Below are positions 1 to 5,293 of a stretch of DNA of 5,767 bases, in pieces; the stretch's first letter is position 1, and each line of letters begins with the position of its first letter. The notes below the pieces were generated by a model. The model was not told the DNA's origin, made no database searches, and was given only the letters and a program-made list of their open reading frames with translations. This DNA comes from Comamonadaceae bacterium (lineage in GTDB: Bacteria > Pseudomonadota > Gammaproteobacteria > Burkholderiales > Burkholderiaceae_C): NCBI GenBank assembly GCA_947460065.1, contig CANHGF010000180.1, forward strand, positions 1 through 5,767, read 5' to 3'. Made by a program: the position numbers and the translations under genes.

Positions 1-671
1 AGGTCAATCTGCCCGCCCATCAGGTCGGTGATGGACGGCGCTTCGCCTTTGAAGGGCACATGCACCAGCTTGATGCCCGCCATGGTGTTCATCAGCTCGC
101 CCGACAGATGCTGCGGGCCGCCTATGCCCGGCGTGCCGTAGGTGATCTTGTCGGGGTTGGCCTTGGCCAGGGCCACCACCTGGGCGATGGTGCTCGCCGG
201 CAGGTCGGCCCGGGCGATGATGACGTTGTCGACGTTGTGCAGGTGACTGACCGGCGCCAGATCGCGCAGCGGGTTGTAGGCCAGCTTGGGGTCGAGGATG
301 GGAATAAGCGCCATCGGACCGGTGGTGCAAAAGCACAGGGTATAGCCGTCAGCCGGCGCCTTGGCCACGAATTCGGCGGCGATGGCGCCGCCGGCGCCCA
401 GGCGGTTGTCGATCACCAGGGGCTGACCCAGGTGCTTGGCCATTTCGCCACCGACCAACCGGGCCATCACATCGGTCACGCCGCCGGCTGCAAAGGGCAC
501 CACCAGGCGTATGGGTTTGGACGGAAAGCTTTGTGCAAAGGCAGAGGTGGACAGCGCCAGGCTTGCGCCGCATACCAGCAGGGCGGCCTTCCAAAGGGGA
601 AGTGCGGAGCCCGAACCGTGCGATAGAGCAGCGGTACGGAGGCGAGTCAAACCGGTGAAGGTGAAATTCAT
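1..671 (-). CDS. Bug/TctC-family tripartite tricarboxylate transporter substrate-binding protein (3' end outside window)
   Basis: This is a periplasmic solute-binding protein that would capture a carboxylate and hand it to a TctA/TctB-type membrane transporter; many Bug proteins are orphans without those partners. The visible part is 223 codons out of about 320-330 usual for the family. It begins with a long signal peptide: a polar n-region of about 25 residues, a hydrophobic stretch at about 29-42, and an AFA|Q cleavage site after residue 46. The mature protein opens with the family hallmark SFPSKPIRLVVPFAAGG and V-T-D at 65-67, then NRLGAGGAIAAE (89-100), ADGYTL (107-112), ITYGTPG (176-182) and HVPFKG (204-209), all typical Bug landmarks. 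The ATG is supported by AGGAGA five bases upstream (677-682). It is divergent from the acyl-CoA ligase gene, with a LysR-type box between them, which suggests shared control. The ligand is unknown. Confidence 0.95.
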   Translation of the reverse strand, partial: MNFTFTGLTRLRTAALSHGSGSALPLWKAALLVCGASLALSTSAFAQSFPSKPIRLVVPFAAGGVTDVMARLVGGEMAKHLGQPLVIDNRLGAGGAIAAEFVAKAPADGYTLCFCTTGPMALIPILDPKLAYNPLRDLAPVSHLHNVDNVIIARADLPASTIAQVVALAKANPDKITYGTPGIGGPQHLSGELMNTMAGIKLVHVPFKGEAPSITDLMGGQID

Positions 672-749
672 GCGGGTCTCCTGATCGGGCGTGCGGCCTG
701 CACCCAGGCAGGCTCGCACACCGAGTTGGCACGGCTGTGGCTATCGGAA

Positions 750-755
750 ATCATA
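750..755 (-). promoter_or_regulatory. Possible -10 element for the Bug/TctC gene
   Basis: Read on the minus strand this hexamer is TATGAT, a good -10 match, about 79 bases upstream of the binding-protein start. No convincing -35 lies 16-18 bases further upstream, which would fit an activator-dependent promoter but could equally be chance. An ATCG/CGAT inverted pair (743-746 and 758-761) surrounds it. Confidence 0.25.
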
Positions 756-862
756 TGCGATGGGCCCGGGCAGCCCACGTCCTTGGGCGCGCGCCCAGTA
801 ATCTGCGCGACGCTGACTCAACGCCAGCCTCTGCTTGGAGCACCAGGCTGGTGGCCAATCTC

Positions 863-883
863 GGTATCATGGCTTTCGATACC
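863..883. promoter_or_regulatory. LysR-type regulator binding box (ATC-N9-GAT)
   Basis: The site is a perfect 6-bp inverted repeat, GGTATC (863-868) and GATACC (878-883), separated by 9 bases. It contains T-N11-A (867/879) and ATC-N9-GAT, the classical recognition pattern of LysR-type regulators. It lies between the divergent Bug and acyl-CoA-ligase genes, 22 bases before the ligase ATG. It overlaps TATCAT (865-870), a possible -10 for the ligase, so the bound protein could repress the ligase or autoregulate while controlling the divergent gene. No regulator gene is visible in the window; it may lie outside. Confidence 0.5.
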
Positions 884-905
884 TCCAACCCATCACGATT
901 TGCTC

Positions 906-2273
906 ATGCAGCCTCAGGCTTTTGTCCCCGATTTGATTTTTCGACCGCGCGAAGAGATCAATGCCGCGCAGGAGCTGCGGTTTGCGGCGACCATGGACCT
1001 GGTCTGCGCCCATCATCCGCACTACCGCCAACTGTTTGCCAAATTGGGATTGAGCCGAGCAGACTTTCAGAGCACGGCCGACTTGGCCCGCCTGCCGCTG
1101 ACCAGCAAGCACGACTTCATGGGCGATCCGCAGGCCTTCTTGCTGGGCGCCAGCGATGTGGAGCCGGAAATGCAGGTGGTGTGGGACACGATGTACACCA
1201 CCGGAACATCGAGCGGCAAGCCCACGCCTTTTGTATCGACCGCCTACGACTATTACAACGTGATCGCGCTGTACAAGCGCATCCTCGGCCTGCGCGGTGT
1301 AGGCGGCGATGACCTGATCGCTAATTTGTGCCCGCTGACGGTTTATCCGCACGGCGCCTACCACCGGGTCAGCGCCGCCGGTGCAGCCCTGAAAATTCCG
1401 GTGGTCAATCTGGTGCCGGGCCGGCCATCGCCGCATTTCCATTTGGGCTCAGAGCTCGACGAAGTGGTCGACGGCATCGTGCGCACCCGCGCCACGATTT
1501 TGTGGGGCGTGACCAGCTATGTGCGCCGTGTGCTGATGCGCGCGGCCGAGCTCGGCGCCGATTTTTCAAGGGTCAAGCTGGCCTACATCACCGGCGAGGC
1601 GGTGACCCCGGCCCTGCGCGCAAACTTCGAGCAATGCCTGCAAGCGGCCGGTGCGCGCCAGGCCAGCATCAATGTGTCGTACGGCATCACCGAGATTCAA
1701 GGCGGCTTTACCGAATGCTGCCCCGGCGGCGGCTTTCACAACCCGCTGCCCGAAGACATTCATGTGCAGGTGGTTGACCCCGAGTCCCACCAGCCCCTGC
1801 CCGAGGGCGAGCGCGGCCTGGTGGTCATCAGCCACCTGAACCGGCGGGGTACGCTGCTGCTGCGCTACTCCACCGGCGACCTGTCGGTGCTCTCGCGCAG
1901 CGCCTGCCCGCATTGCGGCGCCACCACCGACCGCTTCACGGAAATGCCGCAGCGCGCCGACGATCTGGTCAAGATCAAGGGCATGCTGGTCAACCCGACG
2001 GTGGTGGAAGCGGCGGTGCTGGCGGTCGAGGGAGTGAAGGAATATCAGGCTGTGGTCGAGCGCGAGAACATGGCCGATCCGTTTTCGATGGACCGGCTTC
2101 GCATACGGATTGCTGGAACCAGCCCTCTGGCCGACAAGGCGCCGCTGGTGAGCCTGGCGGTCAAGCAGGCCACCGGGGTCACGCCCCTGGTCGAATGCGT
2201 GGAGGCCAGCGCAATCTACGGCCCCAACGGCTCGCTCAAACTCAAGCGCTTTGTAGATCAGCGCAAGGGCTAG
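906..2273 (+). CDS. Phenylacetate-CoA ligase (PaaK)-like AMP-forming acyl-CoA ligase
   Basis: This 455-residue cytoplasmic enzyme belongs to the adenylate-forming superfamily. It would activate a carboxylic acid with ATP to an acyl-AMP and then to a CoA thioester. Visible motifs are the phosphate-binding loop TTGTSSGKP (98-106), ITGE (228-231), SYGITE (258-263), YSTGD (321-325) with the ribose-binding Asp, the hinge region R-A-D-D-L-V-K-I-K-G (350-359), and the C-terminal lysines in GSLKLKR (442-448), where the catalytic Lys is expected. TECC (269-272), GFH (276-278) and CPHC (334-337) resemble the Cys/His metal site of PaaK-like and F390-synthetase-like enzymes; that assignment is inference. 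Length is near the PaaK norm of about 430-450. The frame stays open upstream to ATG 726, but similarity begins only near residue 8 of the 906 start, and the extra 60 residues cover the LysR box. No Shine-Dalgarno precedes 906, so the start is the least certain point. The substrate is unknown. Confidence 0.92.
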   Translation: MQPQAFVPDLIFRPREEINAAQELRFAATMDLVCAHHPHYRQLFAKLGLSRADFQSTADLARLPLTSKHDFMGDPQAFLLGASDVEPEMQVVWDTMYTTGTSSGKPTPFVSTAYDYYNVIALYKRILGLRGVGGDDLIANLCPLTVYPHGAYHRVSAAGAALKIPVVNLVPGRPSPHFHLGSELDEVVDGIVRTRATILWGVTSYVRRVLMRAAELGADFSRVKLAYITGEAVTPALRANFEQCLQAAGARQASINVSYGITEIQGGFTECCPGGGFHNPLPEDIHVQVVDPESHQPLPEGERGLVVISHLNRRGTLLLRYSTGDLSVLSRSACPHCGATTDRFTEMPQRADDLVKIKGMLVNPTVVEAAVLAVEGVKEYQAVVERENMADPFSMDRLRIRIAGTSPLADKAPLVSLAVKQATGVTPLVECVEASAIYGPNGSLKLKRFVDQRKG

Positions 2274-2285
2274 TTTGAACGCGGC

Positions 2286-2318
2286 TGAGGCCCGGGCCCT
2301 GAGCCCGCGAGGGCGCCG
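2286..2318 (+). repeat. 33-bp GC-rich direct repeat, copy 1
   Basis: This copy starts TGAGGCCCGGGCCCTGAG and ends GCGAGGGCGCCG. It matches the copy at 2387-2419 at 32 of 33 positions (C here, T there in AGCCYGCG). It holds the palindrome GGCCCGGGCC and can fold with GCCCT pairing to AGGGC across a 9-base loop. It lies 13 bases after the ligase stop, in the gap between two convergent genes, so a 3'-end or terminator role is possible, though no T-tract follows. Confidence 0.85.
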
Positions 2319-2386
2319 TCGTCAGTGGTTCAGTATCTGGACCGCTTCATCTCTGTGCTTAGCGTGTAGGGGGTAAGCCCGCAGCA

Positions 2387-2419
2387 TGAGGCCCGGGCCC
2401 TGAGCCTGCGAGGGCGCCG
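2387..2419 (+). repeat. 33-bp GC-rich direct repeat, copy 2
   Basis: This is the second copy, 101 bases downstream of the first, with a single mismatch and the same internal dyads. Similarity stops sharply at both edges. The 68 bases between the copies are unrelated to the repeat and contain only a 21-codon minus-strand frame, with no sign that it is a gene. The 181-base convergent gap as a whole (2274-2454) holds nothing else recognisable. Confidence 0.85.
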
Positions 2420-2454
2420 ACCATCTACTTTCGACGCCCTGCTGCTTGCCCAGT

Positions 2455-3321
2455 TCAATCTTTGAGCTTGTATAAACGCACCGCGTTATCGCGGTAAAGC
2501 CGCCGCTTGGAGTCCTCGCGCAGGCCGAGTTCCTCGATCTCGCGGCGGGTACGCTCGAAATCGAGCACCGGATAGTCGGTGCCGAAAATCACCTTGTCTT
2601 TGCCGAAGGTGTTGATGTAGTGCACGAAAGACTGCGGCCAGTACTTCGGACTGTGGGCGTCGCAGCCGATGTACACATTGGCATGCTTCCAGGCCATGGC
2701 GATCATCTCGTCGGTCCAGGGAATGCCCACATGAATGCCGATCAACTTGAGCTCGGGCAGATCGCAGGCGACCGCGTCGAGCGTGATCGGGCGGCCGACG
2801 CTGGGCAGGCGCTGCTCAGAGGTGTAGTTGAGCGACTGCCCGACCTGCAGCTGTATCGGCACGTCAAGCTCGCAGCACTTGGCGTAGAAGGGATACCACC
2901 TGGGGTGGTCGGGCGCAAGGTCGAACCAATGTGGATAGCCGTGCGCGCCAATAAAGCCATATTCGCGCACCGAACGCTCGAAGTCGCGCACGCCCTGCAT
3001 GCCCTGCGTCGGGTCTATACCGGCCAGGCCGTAAAAACGGTCCGGGTACTTCTGCACCGCATCGGCCACCACCTCATAGGGCAAGTGCCAACTGCCAGGC
3101 AGGCCCTGGCGGCCAATTTTGACGGCCAGCAGGAAGGACTTCTCGATGCCCGCAGCATCCATGGCGGCGATCATCTTGTCATGGGTCAGACCCACGAGGT
3201 CCTCGGGCTTACGCCCGATCTTCTGGGTCCAAAATGTTTTGGACCACGCCGGCCGCGTGGCCATGATTTCTGGCGTGATCGGATTGACCACGCAGTCAAT
3301 CGCCTTGATGGATAGATCCAT
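2455..3321 (-). CDS. Amidohydrolase_2-family (TIM-barrel) protein
   Basis: This 288-residue protein is of the Amidohydrolase_2 type (the ACMSD / 2,6-dihydroxybenzoate decarboxylase relatives), whose members hydrolyse or decarboxylate ring and ring-cleavage compounds. Seen in order: the first-strand motif AIDCVVNP (7-14), FYGLAGIDP (96-104), GFIGAHGYPHW (122-132), WYPFYAKCCELDVPIQLQVG (142-161), the core IGIHVGIPWTDEMIAMAWKH (194-213), NVYIGCDAHSPKYWP (215-229), FGTDYPVLDFE (246-256) and the usual tail RLYRDNAVRLYKL (274-286). H197 and D249 occupy the standard metal-site positions. The first-strand HxH is replaced by V-V-N, and the usual fifth-strand His region reads QLQVGQ, so metal binding or chemistry may differ from the textbook enzymes. 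The start at 3321 is fixed by AGGAGAG (3326-3332) and by where similarity begins. It is convergent with the ligase and downstream of the FAH remnant. The substrate is unknown. Confidence 0.88.
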   Translation of the reverse strand: MDLSIKAIDCVVNPITPEIMATRPAWSKTFWTQKIGRKPEDLVGLTHDKMIAAMDAAGIEKSFLLAVKIGRQGLPGSWHLPYEVVADAVQKYPDRFYGLAGIDPTQGMQGVRDFERSVREYGFIGAHGYPHWFDLAPDHPRWYPFYAKCCELDVPIQLQVGQSLNYTSEQRLPSVGRPITLDAVACDLPELKLIGIHVGIPWTDEMIAMAWKHANVYIGCDAHSPKYWPQSFVHYINTFGKDKVIFGTDYPVLDFERTRREIEELGLREDSKRRLYRDNAVRLYKLKD

Positions 3322-3340
3322 GCAGCTCTCCTGTCTCGCT

Positions 3341-3363
3341 AAAAACGACCGGGCCATGCCCGG
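3341..3363 (-). terminator. Intrinsic terminator / attenuator-like hairpin before the amidohydrolase
   Basis: On the minus strand a perfect 6-bp GC stem, CCGGGC-ATG-GCCCGG (3363 to 3349), is followed after three bases by five T residues (complement of A 3341-3345). This is the layout of a rho-independent terminator. It sits only 20 bases before the amidohydrolase start, leaving no room for a separate promoter after it. It would therefore act on transcripts entering the gene from the FAH side, as an attenuator or as a leftover upstream-gene terminator. The 3-base loop is short, so strength is uncertain. Confidence 0.5.
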
Positions 3364-3404
3364 CCCATACCTGCTCAGCTGGGAGTATCGGTCCAATCAG
3401 GACT

Positions 3405-3432
3405 GGGTCTGACCCTCTGTGTCACACAGGGG
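3405..3432. other. Two adjacent inverted repeats at the end of the FAH remnant
   Basis: GGGTC-T-GACCC (3405-3415) overlaps an 8-bp hairpin, CCTCTGTG-TCA-CACAGGGG (3414-3432, one G-T pair). The loop of the second is the stop codon of the FAH-remnant frame on the minus strand. Neither is followed by a T-tract on the minus strand. They could be a processing or 3'-end structure, or the scar of a small repeat element; the function is unknown. Confidence 0.35.
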
Positions 3433-3954
3433 CAGCCAACACAGACTTCCCCGAGCGGACAGGGGCACAGGCCGGCTCAGCCGCTCTGATTGAGCTAGCC
3501 GCCCTGACCCGATGGGTCAGCTTGCTAATGCCGCAAATCTCAGCCTCGACCAGATCGCCTGGCTGCAGATAGTATTTTTCCGGCTCGGGCCGGGCCAGTG
3601 CCACACCAGAAGGGGTGCCGGTGGTGATCATGTCGCCGGGCTCCAGGCCGATTTGTACCAGTAGGCAATGATGCAGGTCACCGAGAAGATCATGTCGGCG
3701 TTGCTGCTGTGTTGACGCTGCTCGCCATTGACCTTGAGCTCCATGGTCAGGGCCTGTGGGTCGGGGATGGCATCGGCCGCCACGATCCACGGACCGGTTG
3801 GAGCGAAAGACGGAAAATTCTTGGACACGGTGATGCCAATCGGCGACTCCATCTCCAGGCGCTGAATTTCCCTCCCGCCGATGTCATTACAGATCGTATA
3901 GCCCGCAACTGCCTGGCGCGCAAGGGCAAGGGCTGTGACGGAGGCCCGCCGTTA
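3422..3954 (-). pseudogene. Decayed FAH-family hydrolase/isomerase (5' truncated, frameshifted)
   Basis: This is a remnant of a fumarylacetoacetate-hydrolase-family gene (2-hydroxyhepta-2,4-diene-1,7-dioate isomerase / acylpyruvase relatives, normally about 280 residues). Reading leftwards from about 3954, similarity begins with GRRA-like residues and ARQAVAGYTICNDIGGREIQ. It continues through SKNFPSFAPTGPWIVAADAI, NGEQRQHSSNADMIFSV and IIAYW, all in one frame. At about 3651-3655 one base is missing (WYK|IGLEP), and the next frame carries IGLEPGDMITTGTPSGVALA, YYLQPGDLVEAEI and a slightly long tail to the stop at 3422. About 120 N-terminal residues are gone, including the E-x-E metal-ligand segment, and an in-frame TAA directly precedes the surviving part. 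An active enzyme is therefore very unlikely. It once probably preceded the amidohydrolase in an operon. A sequencing error could explain the frameshift but not the missing 5' third. Confidence 0.85.
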
Positions 3955-3960
3955 GGCGGC
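3943..3960. other. Short inverted repeat at the FAH homology breakpoint
   Basis: CCGCC (3946-3950) and GGCGG (3955-3959) flank GTTA, giving a compact dyad exactly where FAH similarity ends and the unrelated right-hand segment begins. The minus strand reads GCCTAAC, which fits the RYYYAAC inverse core of integron attC sites (GTTAGGC on plus). No second core pair was found, so an attC site is not claimed. Confidence 0.3.
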
Positions 3961-4007
3961 GGCTAAACTCTGCGGAGTCACGTCCCAGTTCTAGAAAGAG
4001 TTCCTAA

Positions 4008-4409
4008 ATGCGCATCGTCCTCGCTTTGCTTGGTGCCCTGGCGTTCTCGACCCTCGCCCTGGCGGGGCCGATGGAGGACCTGAAGGCGGTAAACGATAGC
4101 AATGCGGCCATGGCTGCAGGTGACCTGCGCGGCGCGGAGCAGCGAATGCGCAGCCTCGAGGATCCCAACCTGCGGCAGCTGGCAGCCGGCAACATCATGA
4201 TGCGCCATGTTCAGGCGGGCGGCCTCGACGACGCTGAACGCCTGCTGACACTCATCGTTGATCCCAACCTGCGCCAGACATGGCTATCGAACATCTCCCT
4301 CAGTGCGCTGGGCAGCGGGGATTGCCGCCGTGTGCGCCGACTCGTCGGCGACATCGTGGAGCCGAACCTCAAGAAAATCTGGCAAACCAATTTGGCCATG
4401 CGCTGCTAA
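4008..4409 (+). CDS. Secreted small protein of three 33-residue helical repeats (hypothetical)
   Basis: This 133-residue product is not recognised as a named family. It has a clear signal peptide: MR, a hydrophobic core at about 3-18, and the ALA|G site after residue 19, so it is probably periplasmic. The mature part is three tandem repeats of exactly 33 residues. The landmark (D/E)PNL(R/K) recurs at 52, 85 and 118, and a Gly-initiated turn (GDL, GGL, GDC) at 38, 71 and 104. Each unit reads as helix-DPN turn-helix, for example GLDDAERLLTLIVDPNLRQT, which recalls TPR or other alpha-solenoid repeats without being canonical TPR. Two cysteines (106 and the C-terminal 133) lie in or after the last repeat and could pair. 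The start is supported by AAGAG seven bases upstream and by the signal peptide. The gene starts about 50 bases from the FAH breakpoint and is convergent with the next gene. A binding or scaffold role is possible but unproven. Confidence 0.8.
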   Translation: MRIVLALLGALAFSTLALAGPMEDLKAVNDSNAAMAAGDLRGAEQRMRSLEDPNLRQLAAGNIMMRHVQAGGLDDAERLLTLIVDPNLRQTWLSNISLSALGSGDCRRVRRLVGDIVEPNLKKIWQTNLAMRC

Positions 4410-4452
4410 AGGCGCGTCCCTCCTGCACGCCTAGCGCGTCATCGCAAGCGGC

Positions 4453-5004
4453 TCAGTTCTTGCCAAACTTGGTTTTGGCAGCGGCAACACAAGCGGCCTT
4501 CGCATCGCCCGCCAAGGCGTCACATTTCTCCACGGCCACCTTGTAGTCCGCGTCGCGCTTGTCCTCGGCGGCGTCTTTCTTAGCCTCGCCAATCTGTTTG
4601 CTCATCTTGGCGTCTGCCAGTGCCTTGGTCTCGACGGCTTTGGCTTCCTGCACGCAGACTTTTTTGTCATTGCCCGCCTTGTCATCGCACTTTTCCTTAG
4701 CGACGGCATAGGCTGACTTGGCCTTCGCCTCTAGCACCTTGGTCTGGTCAGCGGGTTTGCCGCTGTAGCTGTATTCCAATTCAGCGCGTGCGACCTTCTC
4801 CTTGGCCTTGGCTTCTTCACCACAGACGTCCTTGGCATTGCCGGCCTGTGAAGCACAGGCCGCCTTGTCGGCCTTGTAGTCAGCGCTGATGCGGGTTTTG
4901 GCCGCCGTGTAGTCGGCCTTGCTCATCGTTGCGGCTTGCGCCACAGGCAGCACCAGCAGTGCGCCAACGATGAGTGCTGTTTTGAAGTTGAAATTGCCGT
5001 TCAT
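4453..5004 (-). CDS. Secreted Ala/Lys-rich protein with three Cx10C repeats ('TolA-like' hypothetical)
   Basis: This 183-residue protein has a signal peptide (hydrophobic 9-21, AQA|A cleavage near residue 24) and a highly charged helical mature part rich in Ala, Lys, Asp and Glu. Similar proteins are common in Comamonadaceae and often carry the doubtful label 'cell envelope biogenesis protein TolA'; real TolA is a long inner-membrane Tol-Pal protein and this is not it. Three modules each contain C-x10-C around an AG(N/D)xK core: C50/C61, C106/C117 and C161/C172, spaced 56 and 55 residues apart. After the first two come EAKA-type helical linkers (63-79, 120-133). The even cysteine pairs suggest intramodule disulfides in the periplasm. 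The middle segment KQIGEAKKDAAEDKRDADYK (136-155) looks coiled-coil-like. The start has AAAGG seven bases upstream. It ends 43 bases from the convergent helical-repeat gene and lies 130 bases downstream of the DUF3309 gene on the same strand. Function is unknown. Confidence 0.87.
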   Translation of the reverse strand: MNGNFNFKTALIVGALLVLPVAQAATMSKADYTAAKTRISADYKADKAACASQAGNAKDVCGEEAKAKEKVARAELEYSYSGKPADQTKVLEAKAKSAYAVAKEKCDDKAGNDKKVCVQEAKAVETKALADAKMSKQIGEAKKDAAEDKRDADYKVAVEKCDALAGDAKAACVAAAKTKFGKN

Positions 5005-5134
5005 AAGATTGCCTTTCGATGGAGAGGATGCGGGGCATTGGAGTCACCGCCGGTTGAGCGCCGTGTCATTGCGGACCAGCTGCTAGACCGGCCGTCGGAT
5101 GTCAGTTCTTGGGCATGGGCTGCAAGGTGGAGCA

Positions 5135-5293
5135 CTACAGCCGCCCCATCACCAGCAGGACGACGATGATGACAAGCATCACGCCCAACACACCACTGGG
5201 TCCGTAGCCCCAACTGCTGCTGTGCGGCCAAGTCGGGAATGCGCCGATCAGCATCAGGAGCAAAAGGATCAACAATATGGTTCCCAGACTCAT
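5135..5293 (-). CDS. DUF3309-family small membrane protein
   Basis: This 52-residue protein is easy to miss by length filters. It has an N-terminal hydrophobic segment (MSLGTILLILLLLMLIGAF, 1-19), a central polar loop PTWPHSSSWGYGPSG (20-34) and a second hydrophobic segment (35-50), ending in G-R-L. The arrangement and the TWPHS-WGYGPSG core are the signature of DUF3309, a family of tiny two-helix inner-membrane proteins of unknown function widespread in Proteobacteria. AAGGA lies about six bases before the ATG. It is 130 bases upstream of the Cx10C protein on the same strand, so the two could share a transcript, although that gap is large enough for a second promoter. Confidence 0.9.
   Translation of the reverse strand: MSLGTILLILLLLMLIGAFPTWPHSSSWGYGPSGVLGVMLVIIVVLLVMGRL

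Noticed and set aside
60..684. Long plus-strand open frames at 60-626 and 436-684
   Set aside because: They are antisense to the clearly recognisable Bug/TctC gene and encode low-complexity peptides with no family pattern; high GC keeps such frames open.
737..1442. Alternative frames overlapping the ligase (plus 737-1312, minus 867-1442)
   Set aside because: They overlap the motif-bearing ligase frame and show no recognisable domain.
2322..2387. 21-codon minus-strand frame lying exactly between the two 33-bp repeats
   Set aside because: It is too short, has no clear ribosome-binding site and no recognisable product; its placement may be coincidence.
2620..3315. 231-codon plus-strand frame opposite the amidohydrolase
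   Set aside because: The minus strand carries unmistakable amidohydrolase motifs and a good ribosome-binding site; the plus-strand peptide looks like a shadow.
3709..3966. 85-codon plus-strand frame across the FAH remnant
   Set aside because: It is antisense to clear FAH motifs and has no family resemblance.
3943..4007. Integron attC site suggested by GTTAGGC/GCCTAAC
   Set aside because: Only one core-like heptamer is present; I found no partner core site or extended imperfect dyad at the expected distance.
4411..4440. Possible bidirectional terminator between the convergent genes at 4409-4453
   Set aside because: Only a 4-bp GGCG/CGCC pairing and a GCGCGTC direct repeat are present, with no T-tract; not enough to call.
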